Position numbers and translations under genes: made by a program
Assembly (NCBI RefSeq): GCF_001039355.2
Contig: NW_019775983.1
Span: 52,274 to 116,273 of the forward strand
Direction: 5' to 3'
From: Lingula anatina
Taxonomy: Eukaryota; Brachiopoda; Lingulata; Lingulida; Lingulidae
Length of the DNA: 64,000 bases
The notes under the pieces: model-generated
Told to the model about the DNA's origin: nothing
Database searches by the model: none
The model's input: the letters and a program-made list of their open reading frames with translations, nothing else
Shown: piece by piece, positions 10,342 to 23,387 of the stretch
Numbering within the stretch: the first letter of the stretch is position 1
How the letters are laid out: each line of letters opens with the position of its first letter

Positions 10342-13240
10342 GGATCTTGCAGCCTCCGTCGCGGTCTCCCTCTCCTTCTAGTTCCATTGACCATGCCTGT
10401 CAGGATATCCTTTCCCAGCCCTGTGCTTCTGGCTACATGCCCCATAAAGGACAGTTTCCGCTTATTGATGCTGTTCAAAAGAGTCATTTTTCCAATCTTA
10501 TCCAAGACCCATTCATTTGTTTTCCGTTCTTTCCAACTAATTCTCAGGATCCTTCTGTAGCACCATACTTCAAATGACTTTAGTCGGTTCTCATCCGATT
10601 GTTTCACCACCCAGCATTCACACCCGTATGTTGCAACAGGGAATACAAGAGTCTTCAAAATTCTAAGTTTCGTACACATCGTAATGGCTCTATCCTTCCA
10701 AATATTTGAGAGACTAATCACTGTTTTTCTGGCAATCGCAAGTCTCCTTTTTATCTCTTTGCTGTCATTGCAGTCGTTTGTGATTTCTGCACCAAGGTAT
10801 ATAAAATTGTCAACTGTTGCTATGATCTCTCCATTTACAATAAGATCTTGCAAATCAAAATTTTCCGGATCGCCAATCATTTTCATAACTTTTGTCTTTT
10901 GAGTATTAAGCACGAGTCCAGTTTGTTCACTTGTAAGTTTGACTTTCTTTACAAGCATTTCCAGTTCTTGCATGGATCCAGCAATGAGCACAATATCATC
11001 TGCATACCGAAGATTGGTAACAGTTTATCCACCTATTTTTACTGTCCCTTCAAAGTCTTCTAAGGCATCCCTCATGATTTGCTCGGAATAGATGTTAAAG
11101 AGATAGTATGCATCCTTGACGGACACCTTGACCAATGTTTAAAAAGTTCGCTAAATCATAATTAGTTCTTACAGTGGCTCTTTGATTGTCGTATATTCCT
11201 TTATGAGCTGGATTATATGTCCTGGGAATCCCTTTTTTGGCATTGTATTCCACAGCGTTTCATGATCAACCGTGTCAAACGCCTTACGATAATCAATGAA
11301 ACACATGTATAAATTGTGATGCCACTCTCTATGCTTTTCCATCATCAGTTTTAGGTTGAGGATTTGATCTCTGGTGCCTTTACTGGCTCGGAAGCCACAC
11401 TGCTCATCTGAAAATTTCATAATCTAACTTTGCTTTTATACGGCCAGCAATCACTTTTAGTAAAATTTTACTGCAGTGACTGATTAATGACACTGTTCGG
11501 TTGTTGCTGCATTCTAATACATCTCCTTTTTTGGTATGGGTATAAATATGGAAGTCACTCAGTCTTCGGGCCATTTCTTTTCCTTCCATATGTTGTTGCA
11601 TAGTATGTGAAAGAAGTCAATAACATTTTCTTCACCTTTTTTCGCGAGTTCGGCCGCTACTTCATCAAATCCTGTGCTTTTATTGTTCCTCAGTTTTTTT
11701 ATGGCTTTGTTGATTTCACTTTTTAGTGGAGGAGGTTCCTCCTCAGCCATATCCAAGTTGAGATTAGTTCTAATTACTTTGTCATTGATTTTGTACAAAT
11801 TCTCGCAGTAAGATATTCCATCTTCTTTTGACATCGTTACCATTACATAATGTTTCACCGTTATCATCTTTAATTGCGTCAACGTTTGGTCTAAATTTCT
11901 TTGTTAGATCTCTAACTCCTTGGTTGAGGTCTCTCGTTGAGTTGATTATGGAATTTTCTTCTATTCTTTGGCAGACCTTTTCAATTTGCATATTCTTATC
12001 TCTCCTCTTGAGTCTTTGTACGACTGTATTCTGTGTTTTATATTGGTCAGTGGTGCCTGAATTGCCTTTTACCAATCTTCTTTTTTCGATTTCTTTCCTC
12101 GTTTTTTTCTGAAATCCAGCTATTCTGTGATTTTTGGCGCTTTTGAATAGTTTCTTTTGCAGCTTGCAGCAGGTTTTCTTTTCCCAGTTCCCATAGTTCG
12201 TCAGGGAACATTTTTTTCTGTACTGCATTCCATCAGGGCTTGAAATTTGTTAGAGATTGTTACTGCATAGCTTTCATCTAGTATATAGTGTTGAGTAATC
12301 AAAACGGAGAGGAGCTGGAGGTTGTGATACTTTTTTCAGTCTCATTTGAACCCAAGCTGTTAGCAGCTAGTAGTCACTGCTACAGTCGGCACCGGGTAAT
12401 GTTCTGACGTCTTTCAAGCAGCTTTTCCATTTCTCATCCATCATTATATAGTCGATTTGGTTTCTGGTGGTTTTGTCTGGAGAGATCCAAGTGTAAAGTC
12501 GTCTTGGATGTTGGGTGAATAGCGTATTGCCAATAATGAGGTTGTTTTCTTCGCAAAATTCTATAAGGGCGTCACCTCTTTTATTTCTGTTGCTAATTCC
12601 ACAGGTCCCGTAGATCTGTCTGCGATTCCCACTTTGGCGTTCATGTCACCCATAACAATTTTTATCTCCCGGCTTGCTATCTTGTCCAGTGTCTCTTGAA
12701 GTTGAGTGTAGAATCCCTCTAGTACTTCTTCGCTTGCAGTGCTTGTTGGTGCATAGCATTGTATGATATTGAGATTATAAGGTTGAGCTTTGATGCAAAT
12801 TTTTAGGATTCTGTCTGACACTGGAGAGCATCCTATTAGCGCGTTTGTTTTTTCTTTCGCCAGGATCACAGCCACACCATGACTGTACCCAGTTTCTTTT
12901 CCTGAGTAGATGGCTTTGCAGGATTCCCCACTACAGAAACTGCCACAGTTATTCCAGTTTGTTTCAGCCACTCCAAGGATCTGGATATTATTTCGGTTCA
13001 TTTCTTTGCATACCGTGTCCAGTTTTCCAAGTGCTTTAAGTTTTCTTACATTCCATGTGCCAATGCGAATTCTTTTTCGCATGTTATGACTCTGTTTTCC
13101 AGTAGCATACCTGTCGTGTCCAGCCTGGTCACCTACTGGATGACGCGTCCCTTGGTAACCCGCGCGACGGGCGGTGCGGTATGAGGTCCTGTTTTGTTGC
13201 CTATCCATTGCATATGTAGTCTGGAGCGTATGATAGAAGA
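10342..13240 (-). mobile_element. RTE-like non-LTR retrotransposon, decayed
   Basis: Reading leftward: an apurinic-type endonuclease (12561-13208; GTWNVRKL, VAETNW, GDMNAK), a spacer (11559-12228), then reverse transcriptase with CGFRASKGTRDQI and FIDYRKAFDTVDHETLW (11169-11420), an intact YADD box (10995-11006), and the thumb/C-terminal part (10299-10991; FIYLGAEI, TYGCECW, RRILRISW, GRPRRR). The frame is broken at several points, so the copy is dead. The gene order and the RRILRISW...GHVARSTGL block fit the RTE-type endonuclease-RT group. The 3' end runs directly into the ACGTTGA element. Confidence 0.85.
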
Positions 13241-13327
13241 GGTAGGGGCCCCAAATTCCTTTCCTCAGCCGCAGTGCTCGCTTACTGAGCTATTGACTTC
13301 TGCCATTTGTCCAGTTGAACCGAGTAT

Positions 13328-13647
13328 CCCGCAAGAAAACGCAGTAGATACTCCAGCGCAGTAGACTACAGCAATCATACTGTAAACCGCAGTAGACTAC
13401 TGCAATCATACTGCAAACATGCTTCATATCTGCTTCGATTTGGGAGCTAATTAGCATATTTGAAACATGCTTCTATCATGCTGCTAATCTACTGCATTAA
13501 TGCTCCTCTCTGTACAAACCTACATGTATGTACTTTTTGGAGTAGAATTGCAGTAGGCTATGCTGCATTTCTACTGCAAATATGCTCCGCACCACTACTG
13601 CGTTAATGCTTTTTTGCTACTTCGATACTACTGCATTTTCGTGCGGG
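13328..13647. mobile_element. MITE with CCCGCAAGAAAACGCAGTAG ends
   Basis: Terminal inverted repeats of about 20 bp (CCCGCAAGAAAACGCAGTAG and its near complement, 18 of 20 matching) bound 320 bases full of GCAGTAG/CTACTGC motifs. No ORF is present. A second full copy is at 46367-46650 and remnants lie upstream of every exon 1. I cannot assign a clear target-site duplication. Confidence 0.75.
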
Positions 13648-13837
13648 ATATATCTGCCAAACGTCTTCGCTGTGCAGGCCGTTTTTCCCAGTTGCACCAG
13701 ATTACGCCCTTCACAATGATCCACTTTCCTGCTTCCAAAAGCTTCACCACTACCCTGGCCCGGGGAGCTACTGAGGTGCTACTCCTTGCTCAAGGGAGCC
13801 CCAGGGTGCAGTTTAACGTCTTACCCAGGACGGACCC
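13648..13837. other. Unassigned segment
   Basis: About 190 GC-richer bases between the MITE and the Tc1 remnant, not seen elsewhere in the window. The minus strand has an open stretch (VAPRARVVVKLLEAGKW) with no family I recognise. Confidence 0.4.
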
Positions 13838-14507
13838 AAAGTGTGCAGTCATGATAAAGCCTGGAGTTAACCCCAAAGTCAGTTCTTGAAGATGGAATGA
13901 GAAATCAGCTGAGAATGCTACGTTCAGAGATCCCACAGGCACCTGAACCTGGAAGGAAGTCGGTTTTGTTAGATCAGTCCGTATTTGGAGAACATTCCAA
14001 GCCCATGGTATTAGTACCAATTCCCAAATAATTTTGTCCAATTCCGCCACGCTCTTTAGGATGAATGACAATATCCCACATAACAGAATTGTTACCCGTG
14101 TTGAAGGTTTGTCGCGCCGTCTACAGGAGATAATTGCAGTACGCGGTAGACGCACACACAGTTAGGCACGTGACTTTTAACGAGCACACCCTAATGCTAA
14201 TTGTGTGTGAATTTGGTGACATTTGATGGCCTCTTTTTAATTTAATAGACATTTCTTTACATCTGTAGAAGTCACAGTGAAACTGGATTTGAGGGGCTAC
14301 CTCTTATACAGTTTACTAAATGGTACAAAATATGTATATTTTCACCACTATTTTGTATTTTTAACCACTAATTATGTTAGACACGGTATGTGTAATAATA
14401 ATAATAATAATAAAAACACTATTTCTAACAATTTATAGCTGTGAGGTGATCATTTGTAAATATTAGTAGATGGAAATGGGGGTGGGATAACCTTTTGACC
14501 AATGTTG
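13838..14507 (+). mobile_element. Tc1-like transposon, right part
   Basis: Matches the right portion of the 36096-37227 element, including the terminal inverted repeat ending CCAATGTTG at 14507. The left end and the central SPDINPTEHLW segment are missing. Confidence 0.6.
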
Positions 14508-16560
14508 TGTACATCTAGTCTCATACTATAAGGAATTTCGTTACACCACGATTGGAAGTCATATCTATTCTCTTTTGATGAAATTCCTCGACTCCTTGAT
14601 TAATCCAGACTATTCCAAAACCATGCCAAAACCATATAACAGTTTCTTTACTTGTATTGCCGAGCAATCCTTATCGTTTTCTACCATATTATGCTGCCCC
14701 ACGTAACACTCTTTAATAAACCTACAGACTTGACATTTAAAATGGAATATTTTTTTCCAAATCATTTTTCATCAATCTTTTCCTATTGTGCTTACTGATA
14801 AATAAAAATAAGAATTAAAATCGTGTTTTAATAACTTTTAATTATCTCTTTGGTGTAACTGTGACATCAGTTCATTCATTGAATTCGCCAGGGAAGCAAA
14901 CAAAACTACATTGCATATTCTATCTCATAAGACAACCATTAAAAACGATATTTTGGATCTCCATATTTTTCTAATTATCGTTTGTAAAAGAGTTACAGGC
15001 CCCACAAAAGAGCCTCATGTCAGTGTCTAGTTACAGCAACGGTCGCTGTTACCTCCAACCTCTTCTAGCAGCTACCAGGGCTCCCAAGCGGCAAGACATT
15101 TATTGGGATAGGTCTTTTAGAGTTCAGTCTGGAATAACATACCAGGCGTCGGTCAAAACTTGTCCAATTTTGGTCCAGTTTTGTTGTAGGACATGTAAGC
15201 TGTTGATTCGGCGAATATACCGACATATTGTCTATGTGGTTCAAATATGGCGATTTTGATGACCAAGGTAGCTGCCCATTCCCTTGGTTCTGTAAGTTAT
15301 CTGCTATTTATTGTGCTCTGTGTGAACCGGCGTTCTCACCATGCAACCTAAAATTGTTCCTAAGGTGCCCCCTATCAAATGATAGTCAAATGATTACCAG
15401 ATTATTCCTTTATTTGATCTAGTTCAGGTTTTCATCAATGACTACCATTTTTGTTTTGGCACCAATGTGGTATCCACTCCAAATACTGACACGGTCAATG
15501 ACCCTAGTCACTTAAGACGCGGCACACGCTTCGTCGTAGGCCTCTTCTGGATGTCTGTAAACACTGTTATGACTAGTTGAGCGGTACAGGTGAAATCTGC
15601 GCTCAATAAAGAAAACCACGCGGTTTCAGTGTTCTACCCAGAAACGTAAATGGTCCCCAAATCATTAGAGAAACAGACGACGATGTTTTGCTGTTCACTG
15701 TTGATTCCTCGGAGGTCGTCTGGTATTCTATCCTGCTAAAACCAGTTTGGTTTTTCGCTAAGGACCTTTAAAAATGTGTTTTGGTGGCATTTTACCCCTC
15801 CTTCTGAACGGACTGGGTTGTTTTTGTTTAGTTGCAGCGGCATGTCCCGAAAGACAGCGAGTCCTATACCCTGGTGGTAAGCTTTCGATACACTGGGTGA
15901 GACCTCTATAAAACTGTGCAGACCGTCCCGTTTGGCGCAATAATCTGTCTGGCAATGTCTGTCTTTTTCGCGCCATTCTGCCACAGATGAACAATTCTGT
16001 AAAACACTTTTTGGCTCATTTTACGCACTGCAAAACCGACCGCTTGTATGCAAATTTTTTTATTCCTCTGTGCAGTAGTTGCCGATATACCTGTATGGAT
16101 ACTTTTTTGACAGAACCATGCTTTGCCGAAGCCAAGCTTTGACCAGCCCTAAGGAGCACTACCCAATTAAATCACTGCACATTACAAAATACAGCAGTGC
16201 AACAGACATGGTAATCAGTTAATTAGTAGCAACATACCTGAGTTAACACTTCTCCAATCACATATTTTATATGAGGTCGGAGTTGTTTGAAAAAAGAATG
16301 CATTTTTACCTAGGCATACCTTCAAAACTGAAATATCCCATATTAAATGTCAAGTCTGTATTTTTAGGTGTTTTCTTAAGCTTGGTACAGTACTTAATAC
16401 ATTTCACCAAGTGCACAACCCTTACAGTGTTTCTTACAAATTTGCCGCTACGTCAGACACATTTTTCGCAATTGTAATCAAAATTTGCGGAATTTGGTCT
16501 GTACAATTTTCCCATGTTGCCGAGGATGGAAGGCCGATGCTTCTGCCCCATAGTTAAAAA
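14508..16560 (-). pseudogene. Degraded LINE C-terminal region, split by mariner
   Basis: The LINE piece described at 2600-3240 resumes here in two parts, 14508-14722 and 16361-16560, separated by the Tc1/mariner insertion at 14725-16358. Stops throughout. Confidence 0.5.
14725..16358 (-). mobile_element. Tc1/mariner-family transposon, full length, decayed
   Basis: Ends are CAGACTTGACATTTAA and its complement, extending about 28 bp with few mismatches, flanked by TA on both sides. The empty site in sister units reads AAACCTATTTTC. The minus strand holds pieces of an IS630/Tc1 transposase: an HTH-like segment near 15900-15990, then SVSLMIWGPFTFLG near 15650, which resembles the Tc1 VMVWG block. 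Stops and frameshifts disable it. Further copies lie at 26175-26578 and 63456-64000. Confidence 0.8.
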
Positions 16561-17484
16561 GGGACTATCCTTGTATGAAAAACCTTTAGCCAGCAATTTC
16601 CCAAATTTATTCACATGTATTTTTCAGGACAAATAATGTCTTGAATACTTGTTCAGCTGATTTCTTTTGTTCCTCATTTCAACCTCCTATGGTTGTAGAT
16701 GACATACCCAGACATGTAATTGTAATTGATCTGTTTGCACCCCTGATGAGGCTGCTAGGGGGTAATTATCATTTAGCAGCTTCAGTAGTGCCATACATCT
16801 AAACCGCTTAAGCTAAAAGCAATTAAGCGAGAAACTCATCAGAGATGGATCGATCCTGTTATATCCATCTAGGTGTGAAAACCCAGTCTTAAGCATATTT
16901 CATTGTTTGGACTGCCAGTCAAATTTTTCATGGTCTGTTTGCTGCTCAGGTGGAATTGTGTGTGGATAGATGAATTTATGAATAGTTGGTTACGACAAAT
17001 TCGCAGCGAATTTGCAGCAAATATTGCTGCAAACTTTACATTTTGCTGAGGGGATGCACAAGTATAATAACAACCATGTTTTTGAATCGACAGCCTCGGA
17101 AAATAGATTCAATTTAGAATATTGCTTATTGTGCACAGTTATCAATTGAATGAGAGAAATGAAAAGTAAATTCATCACAATCTGCAAGAGTAATCGTCTG
17201 CCACATTGAATCAAATATCTCCTTTTTTAAACAATTGTACACTTGTGGTCTTATTTTTTTTGCAAATACAAGCATATTTATGAATGAGGGAAATATTGTT
17301 ATTTTCGAATGAGAGAGAGAGAGAGAGAGAAAGCCCTCTTGTGTGTGTGGAAGGCCCTCTTTTGATGTTGAAGAAATATTTCTTATATTCTGTTCAGTGG
17401 TATTCATTTCGTATTCAGTCGTATTTCATCATACCTTTTGCAAGTACAAGCAATACCATGGATGAAAGAAATACTGTAATGTCT

Positions 17485-17515
<31 letters not shown>

Positions 17516-17882
17516 GTGTGGGAAGTCCCTGTTTTAATGTTGAAGAAATACAATGCATTTCATATATTCAACTATACCAGTCGTATTCCATTTGATACTT
17601 ACATCACCAGATGGCAAGCACTAATGACAAGCCTTAAGTAATTAAAATAAAGAGAAAAAAGGCACTGAACGGTGAATTTTACAGCTTTGGCCAGCGCCCA
17701 TCACTGCAAGTCCACACACCGTGAGTGATAAAATAATTCATGAAATTAATTTGCACAGCTTTAATTATTCATCTGCTAGGCTAGTTGTACTCCTATCTTT
17801 TAAACTAAGGTTGTCACTTCTTTTCCATTATTTAAAAGTATAATTTCCACCATCACTCAGTTGCTCTGGAATTGCTGAAGAC
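16561..17882. other. 3' flank of G2 with GA microsatellites
   Basis: Collinear with 3241-4516. GA tracts lie at about 17311-17330 and 17486-17512. No gene seen. Confidence 0.6.
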
Positions 17883-20526
17883 TTAGCAATGTGGATATAT
17901 GCCCGATAATAATTTTTTGAAATCATTTTTGCAAACTTCTAAACGTGAACGCTTACATTTGCCGAATGCCGAGATTGCTTTACGGAAAAGCAACACCTCA
18001 CGATTGAAATCCGACCCTTGCAACATAAGAGTGTTTTGTAGCTTTAACAGGAAGTGATTATATAACTGATAGTCAGCTTTGCTCCATTGCCTATGTTTCT
18101 TTACAGTAATTTCGTCTTTCACATGTTTATATTCACATTCCTGTTTGTTAGAAACAACATATAAGACGTCGTCCATGCCCCAGCACAGCAAGCGGCGTAG
18201 TAGCACTAAACTTTCATCAAACATTTCCAAGACGATTACAAAATCGAACTTCTTGTCCAAGAAATCAATATACTCAGCAATGAATCTGTCGTTGTTCCTA
18301 AGATCATTTCTATCGTCTGGGAACCCAAACTCATACATCATGGCGTTTCTCAAGAAGCCTACATGGGTTGTGACATAGGCGTCGGTCCAATACTTGGATG
18401 GGTTTTCCATAAATTCCACGACCGGGTTCGTGGTGTTTGTTAAGTTGAATTTACTTGAAATACGAAAAAAATTGAACGCGCTTTGAAACTGAGAAAATGG
18501 TTCGCGAACTATACCAATATAAAACGTATCATTCGGCATCATGGTTTCTATTACTCTTGAGTCAAAAATCATGTGATTGAAAATTATATCATAGGTTACA
18601 TTCTGGTTATAGTTGGCGTCGTTAACGGTTATTTTCCTACGGGTAATATTGAACATAGATTTCCTTGGGTAAAATATTTTGCTTTTCTTCGGATAAAGAC
18701 GTTTTAACTTATATTTAAGAGTAGCCTGTTCTAAAATTTTCCTCATTGTAGTTGAGCCGCATTTGTGCACTTTTAGAAACATAATATGTCGGGTTGGCTG
18801 GCATTGTCCCTTTGGTAGGCATTTTATGGGAGGTACGTTGTAGGCAGACTGCAACAGTGAATCTTGAATGTTCCTATTTATCCCTGAAAGGAAAAAAAAA
18901 ATAAATAAATAAATAGATAAAAAAAATAAGTAAATAAACTACTGTGCGTTACTTAATACTTCAAGTCACATATCAAAATTTTATTTATACTCCGACTTCA
19001 CGGTTTGTATTAATTATTATTAAATAAATAAATAATTGAAAAATTTAAATAAATAAATAGTTGAAAAATAAAGAAATGTATATCACTAAGTTGTATTTAT
19101 ACTTCGACTATACACACGAACTGATCAAGGATTATTTAAAGGGGCGGGGCCGCGGATGCAAAGTCGCCCCCCCCCCCCACACACACACACACACTTGGCG
19201 TGGGGTTCGGGACCTGAATTTTTTTGGTATTTAAGAGGGCGAATGGTGCCATTAGGTAGGGTTTAGAACTATGATTTAGCTAGTTAAACTTCTAATTTTA
19301 AGATGGGACCAGAAATAGAAGGGAGAGTCGGTGTCAGGCTCCCCCTAAAACCCGCTCTAAATCCGCCAATGTATACAGTAGGCACAAGCTAGGTACGGGT
19401 GATCTTATATACTCTAGCAAATCATCTGATATATTTTTTCTTAGTGTCTTCTTTTTTCTCCTTCTTACGTTTTTGGTTGTTTATATTTCTGTTCGGGATT
19501 GTATTACAAGCAATACGGTTTGTGTTACCATATACCCAAAGGGTAACTAACCATATTGCTTAAACAAACATAATGTGACAAAGTTTTCATTCAGTGAACA
19601 GAAACATACTTCTCTGTTAATGTAATATTAATTCACATTTCAAGCTGGCTCCAAACGACATATTCTCATCCAGAATGGAGTCTCGATTTGACATTCAACA
19701 GACGTAAATTACGCCATCAGGTTGGTACAAAAAACGAGGCATAAATATCATACGTACGGCTTATATCTTTCGCTTGAAACTGACAGGTAACTATGTATAC
19801 TCCAAAGGTACACAACATTAATACAAGAATAGATTAAATCAATCAAACTACATAATTTTCGCTCTTTGAATGATTTTTTCGTAATCATTACAGACAAAAC
19901 TTCAATGTTTTTTTTACACTTGTGACATATGTACAACACAGCGCACGACACATTTATAAGGTGCACTGCTACATAAGTAAGATCGGGTGGAGTTTTAACG
20001 AAATTAACGATTTCCAACGCTACAAAATACATGTGTCTTCTGAAGACTTCAGATAAGTTTGACATTCAGTAGGGTTATCAATGAAATATCAAAACTGATT
20101 AGATTTTTAAATAATAAAACTGGGTACAGCTTTGGATTAATACCTTTTGTAAAGTGTATTGCTACATAATTAAAATTGGGTAGAGTTTTGACGAAAGTAA
20201 ATGAAATAAACGTTTTTCCATCGCTACAAAATACATGTCTTCAGATATGTTTGACATTCACCGGTGTCATCAATGGAATATCAAAAGTGATAAGATTCAA
20301 TCACGCTTGATATGATAACAGTCAAAATAAGACTGGCACTTTAATTTAAAAATGAATGCACGAGCCAAGAAAATTGAATCGCCTTACCCATAAAGTCACT
20401 TTGAAGTGGAGGTGGTGGCAATGGATTAGAAGGCAATGTATGGATTCTCAAAAGACGTGGAAACAAATATACAGCTGAACATAGGAAGCAAAACATCACA
20501 GTGAGTAAAAATATCCGCACTGACAT
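17883..20526 (-). CDS. Galactose-3-O-sulfotransferase-like, G2 (2 exons)
   Basis: Exon 1 is 20388-20526 and exon 2 is 17883-18883, with 379 codons plus stop and an intron of 1504 bp. The exon 1 boundary reads SDFMG where G1 has SDFEG, a change shared with G5. The P-loop LKVHKCGSTT is at residues 83-92, REPFSQFQS at about 173-181, and EMFDESLVLLRRLLCW at about 266-281. The C terminus is GIYPHC. Known Gal3STs run somewhat longer, about 400-430 residues. The family uses PAPS in the Golgi lumen. Against G1 the protein differs by scattered substitutions, with the cluster after KRLYPKK the most variable. Confidence 0.88.
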
Positions 20527-20596
20527 GGCCAAGATCGACAGAAGTAGTACAAGTGCATTTGATCACACAAATTGCAGCCTTCAAGTTCAGAGCCAG

Positions 20597-20606
20597 CCTT
20601 TATAAA
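20597..20606 (-). promoter_or_regulatory. TATA box of G2
   Basis: TTTATAAAGG on the minus strand, about 75 bases upstream of the G2 ATG, as in the other copies. Confidence 0.6.
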
Positions 20607-20789
20607 CCCATTAGAATCCTGTTTTAACGTATCTGTACAGCAATGGCAAGACTAATAAATATAATATCTCCTTTATGTAGTCTTTATAATGTCGTGCTGT
20701 GCTGTGCTGTGCCACTTTTTCCAACACGGGTATTCAATTATACATCAATCTCAATGCGGGTGTTTTATATGGCATGATAAATTGACAGC

Positions 20790-20915
20790 GCTCTCCACAA
20801 GAAAAAGCAGTAGATATTTACTGCAATCACTGTAACCATGTCTCAAATCTGCTCCGATTTAAGGTGTGGATGAAATGTATGTTTACTCCCCAGAGGTAGC
20901 ATTCTACTGTTACCA
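20790..20915. repeat. MITE remnant upstream of G2
   Basis: GCAGTAGATATTTACTGC and following sequence, homologous to the remnants upstream of the other exon 1 copies. Confidence 0.55.
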
Positions 20916-21226
20916 TACAATTCAGCAGAATTGTTATCTGACATGTGGACGATGTTCTTCATGCCCTCACTTGTCATTTCACGTTGTAAACGGTGAATGT
21001 GGTCTCACCAGAATATATAAAATGGCACCATTGCTGAAGTAAGCTCCATGGCATGGCTCTTGCAGCCCATTTAACTTTTTTTTCGTATGTTTACCAAGGT
21101 GATGAGCGGTTTCTACCTGGAAACCGTGGTGTGAATTTCTGAAGCAAGGAACCTTCTTTGGACAGACCTTCAAACTGCAAATTGTTCAATTACAGCAAAT
21201 CTAAGTCGCTCCACGGTTCAAATTCT

Positions 21227-21439
21227 CTAAGTCTTGACAGCATAAAAGCACACATGCCGTCTCTGGCAATAGTCGTTTTCGGCCAATTTGAAGTGACTAA
21301 TGGGCATCGACGGTGACCCCATTTTTCTGCAACCAAACTCACAATAACTTGCTGCTATCTGGGGGACACCAACACCCTCCTCCCACATTGAAACTATTTC
21401 TTTTCTTTGTTCATTTGTGAGATCCCGTACCTTTGCCAT
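21227..21439 (-). pseudogene. Tc1-like transposase HTH fragment
   Basis: The N-terminal part reads LTNEQRKEIVSMWEEGVGVP, then QIAASY, like the first HTH of Tc1 transposases. A frameshift follows. No catalytic domain is nearby. The duplicate is at 22873-23085. Confidence 0.65.
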
Positions 21440-21588
21440 GGAAGCACCTTGACAGTCAGGAGGGGGTTACACAATCTATATCGCACATGGTTGAAAATTC
21501 ACCACGACAGCAATTATAACATTTTACCATTTTACCGCATAGGTCATAAGTTTTACTTCAGCTAAGCAGTGAAGAAGTCGAGTACGCT

Positions 21589-21741
21589 ATGGGGAAGAGA
21601 AAAGTTCGTGTTTTAATTCCATTTCCAGAGGAAAAAAGGAACATTTTGAAAGAGAGTATGCGCGGCGGTTGGGGAAAACCGGCATTTGTTCAGTCGGATG
21701 GTACGTGGTACCTCAACACATCAGGCATATTCATAAAATAA
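21589..21741 (+). CDS. Conserved 50-codon ORF, unknown function
   Basis: Starts MGKRKVRVLIPFPEEK and ends TSGIFIK. It is basic at the start, with a GGWGKPAFVQSDG middle. A possible splice donor, GATG|GTACGT, follows QSD, so it could be a first exon instead. The same frame is open in the diverged copy at 46884-47036, with about seven amino-acid changes and no indel, and in the identical duplicate at 23235. I do not recognise the family. Confidence 0.35.
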   Translation: MGKRKVRVLIPFPEEKRNILKESMRGGWGKPAFVQSDGTWYLNTSGIFIK

Positions 21742-22872
21742 TAACTTCATGTTGACCTAAAGTACGATGAGTGATCTGGTATTAGACGCAATCCACAGTA
21801 AAATGCCGACGCAACTTTTACTTGCTTCAAAATATATAAATAGGTACTTTTTTACAATCAACACGTTCGTGGTTTCAAAACCTTCTCTCAGCCTCTTTTG
21901 CCGCTGGTTCTTGGGCCGCTGAACGTCTCCCCTTTATCTTAGCTGGCATTTCGAGAGATACCGCTGTACATAAAGTAATCGATGTATTTTCTGTTGATCT
22001 GACAATTACCAAGTGCCGTGCAAAATAATCCTGCAGCGTTACCTGTCAAAAACTCGTGTTAACACAAGTGACGGCCACTTGCTCTCGACAGAGTTTCATC
22101 TGATCACTCTCCCAGGTAAAATTACTCGATTGCGGAGAAAGACACATTGAAACGTTCAAATGCAACTTAACACCTCTTAATTGCGGTTAATTGCAATCGC
22201 CTTTGTTAGCGCTTCCTTCTACATATTATTGACACCCTACTGGGCATCACTAGACTAGGGCTCTCTCCAGAGCTGTCAGTTAAAATGGCGGCACGCTTAC
22301 AAGTCTAACGCGTGATCGGAAAATGTAACAAAAGCACGATTTTCTGCCATTTCAAAGCACCCAAACAAAATATTTTTAGATGACAATGAGCAATGGTTCC
22401 ATCTGATCATATAACCGATAGCAGGTAAATTTGCCAGCTAAGCATTTGACTAATAAGCTCTGTTAACCAACCTGTGAACGTTTTGGCTGTTTTAACAGTT
22501 TTCTAGATTGACGGGATAAGTGAATCGCTTTCATGTATATCTCACTATCCGAGCAACCGATCGTTACGAAAGTTGCACTAATTGTTGTTGAAAATGTGGA
22601 CTACAGCCTGATGTCAGAGGTTTTAGAGGAAACTGTTTGTTTAAAAGTTATTGTCTTTTGAATTGAATAACCCATTGAAATATTGGGAAATTTAACGCAA
22701 AAGACGATAAAATCAAAAGTNTTTTTTTTCGTATGTTTACCAAGGTGATGAGCGGTTTCTACCTGGAAACCGTGGTGTGAATTTCTGAAGCAAGGAACCT
22801 TCTTTGGACAGACCTTCAAACTGCAAATTGTTCAATTACAGCAAATCTAAGTCGCTCCACGGTTCAAATTCT

Positions 22873-23085
22873 CTAAGTCTTGACAGCATAAAAGCACACA
22901 TGCCGTCTCTGGCAATAGTCGTTTTCGGCCAATTTGAAGTGACTAATGGGCATCGACGGTGACCCCATTTTTCTGCAACCAAACTCACAATAACTTGCTG
23001 CTATCTGGGGGACACCAACACCCTCCTCCCACATTGAAACTATTTCTTTTCTTTGTTCATTTGTGAGATCCCGTACCTTTGCCAT
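22873..23085 (-). pseudogene. Tc1-like HTH fragment (duplicate)
   Basis: Identical in translation to 21227-21439. Confidence 0.6.
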
Positions 23086-23234
23086 GGAAGCACCTTGACA
23101 GTCAGGAGGGGGTTACACAATCTATATCGCACATGGTTGAAAATTCACCACGACAGCAATTATAACATTTTACCATTTTACCGCATAGGTCATAAGTTTT
23201 ACTTCAGCTAAGCAGTGAAGAAGTCGAGTACGCT

Positions 23235-23387
23235 ATGGGGAAGAGAAAAGTTCGTGTTTTAATTCCATTTCCAGAGGAAAAAAGGAACATTTTGAAAGAG
23301 AGTATGCGCGGCGGTTGGGGAAAACCGGCATTTGTTCAGTCGGATGGTACGTGGTACCTCAACACATCAGGCATATTCATAAAATAA
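23235..23387 (+). CDS. Conserved 50-codon ORF (duplicate)
   Basis: Identical copy of the ORF at 21589-21741, inside the right tandem duplicate, so its existence depends on that duplication being real. Confidence 0.3.
   Translation: MGKRKVRVLIPFPEEKRNILKESMRGGWGKPAFVQSDGTWYLNTSGIFIK

Larger units (their letters stand above)
21076..22720. repeat. 1.65-kb tandem duplicate, left copy
   Basis: By eye identical to 22722-24366 at an offset of 1646, separated only by a single N at 22721. It includes the Tc1 fragment, the 50-codon ORF and a stretch with AAAATGGCGGC near 22284, which matches a YY1-type site. Perfect identity plus the N suggests unmerged contig ends rather than biology. Confidence 0.85.
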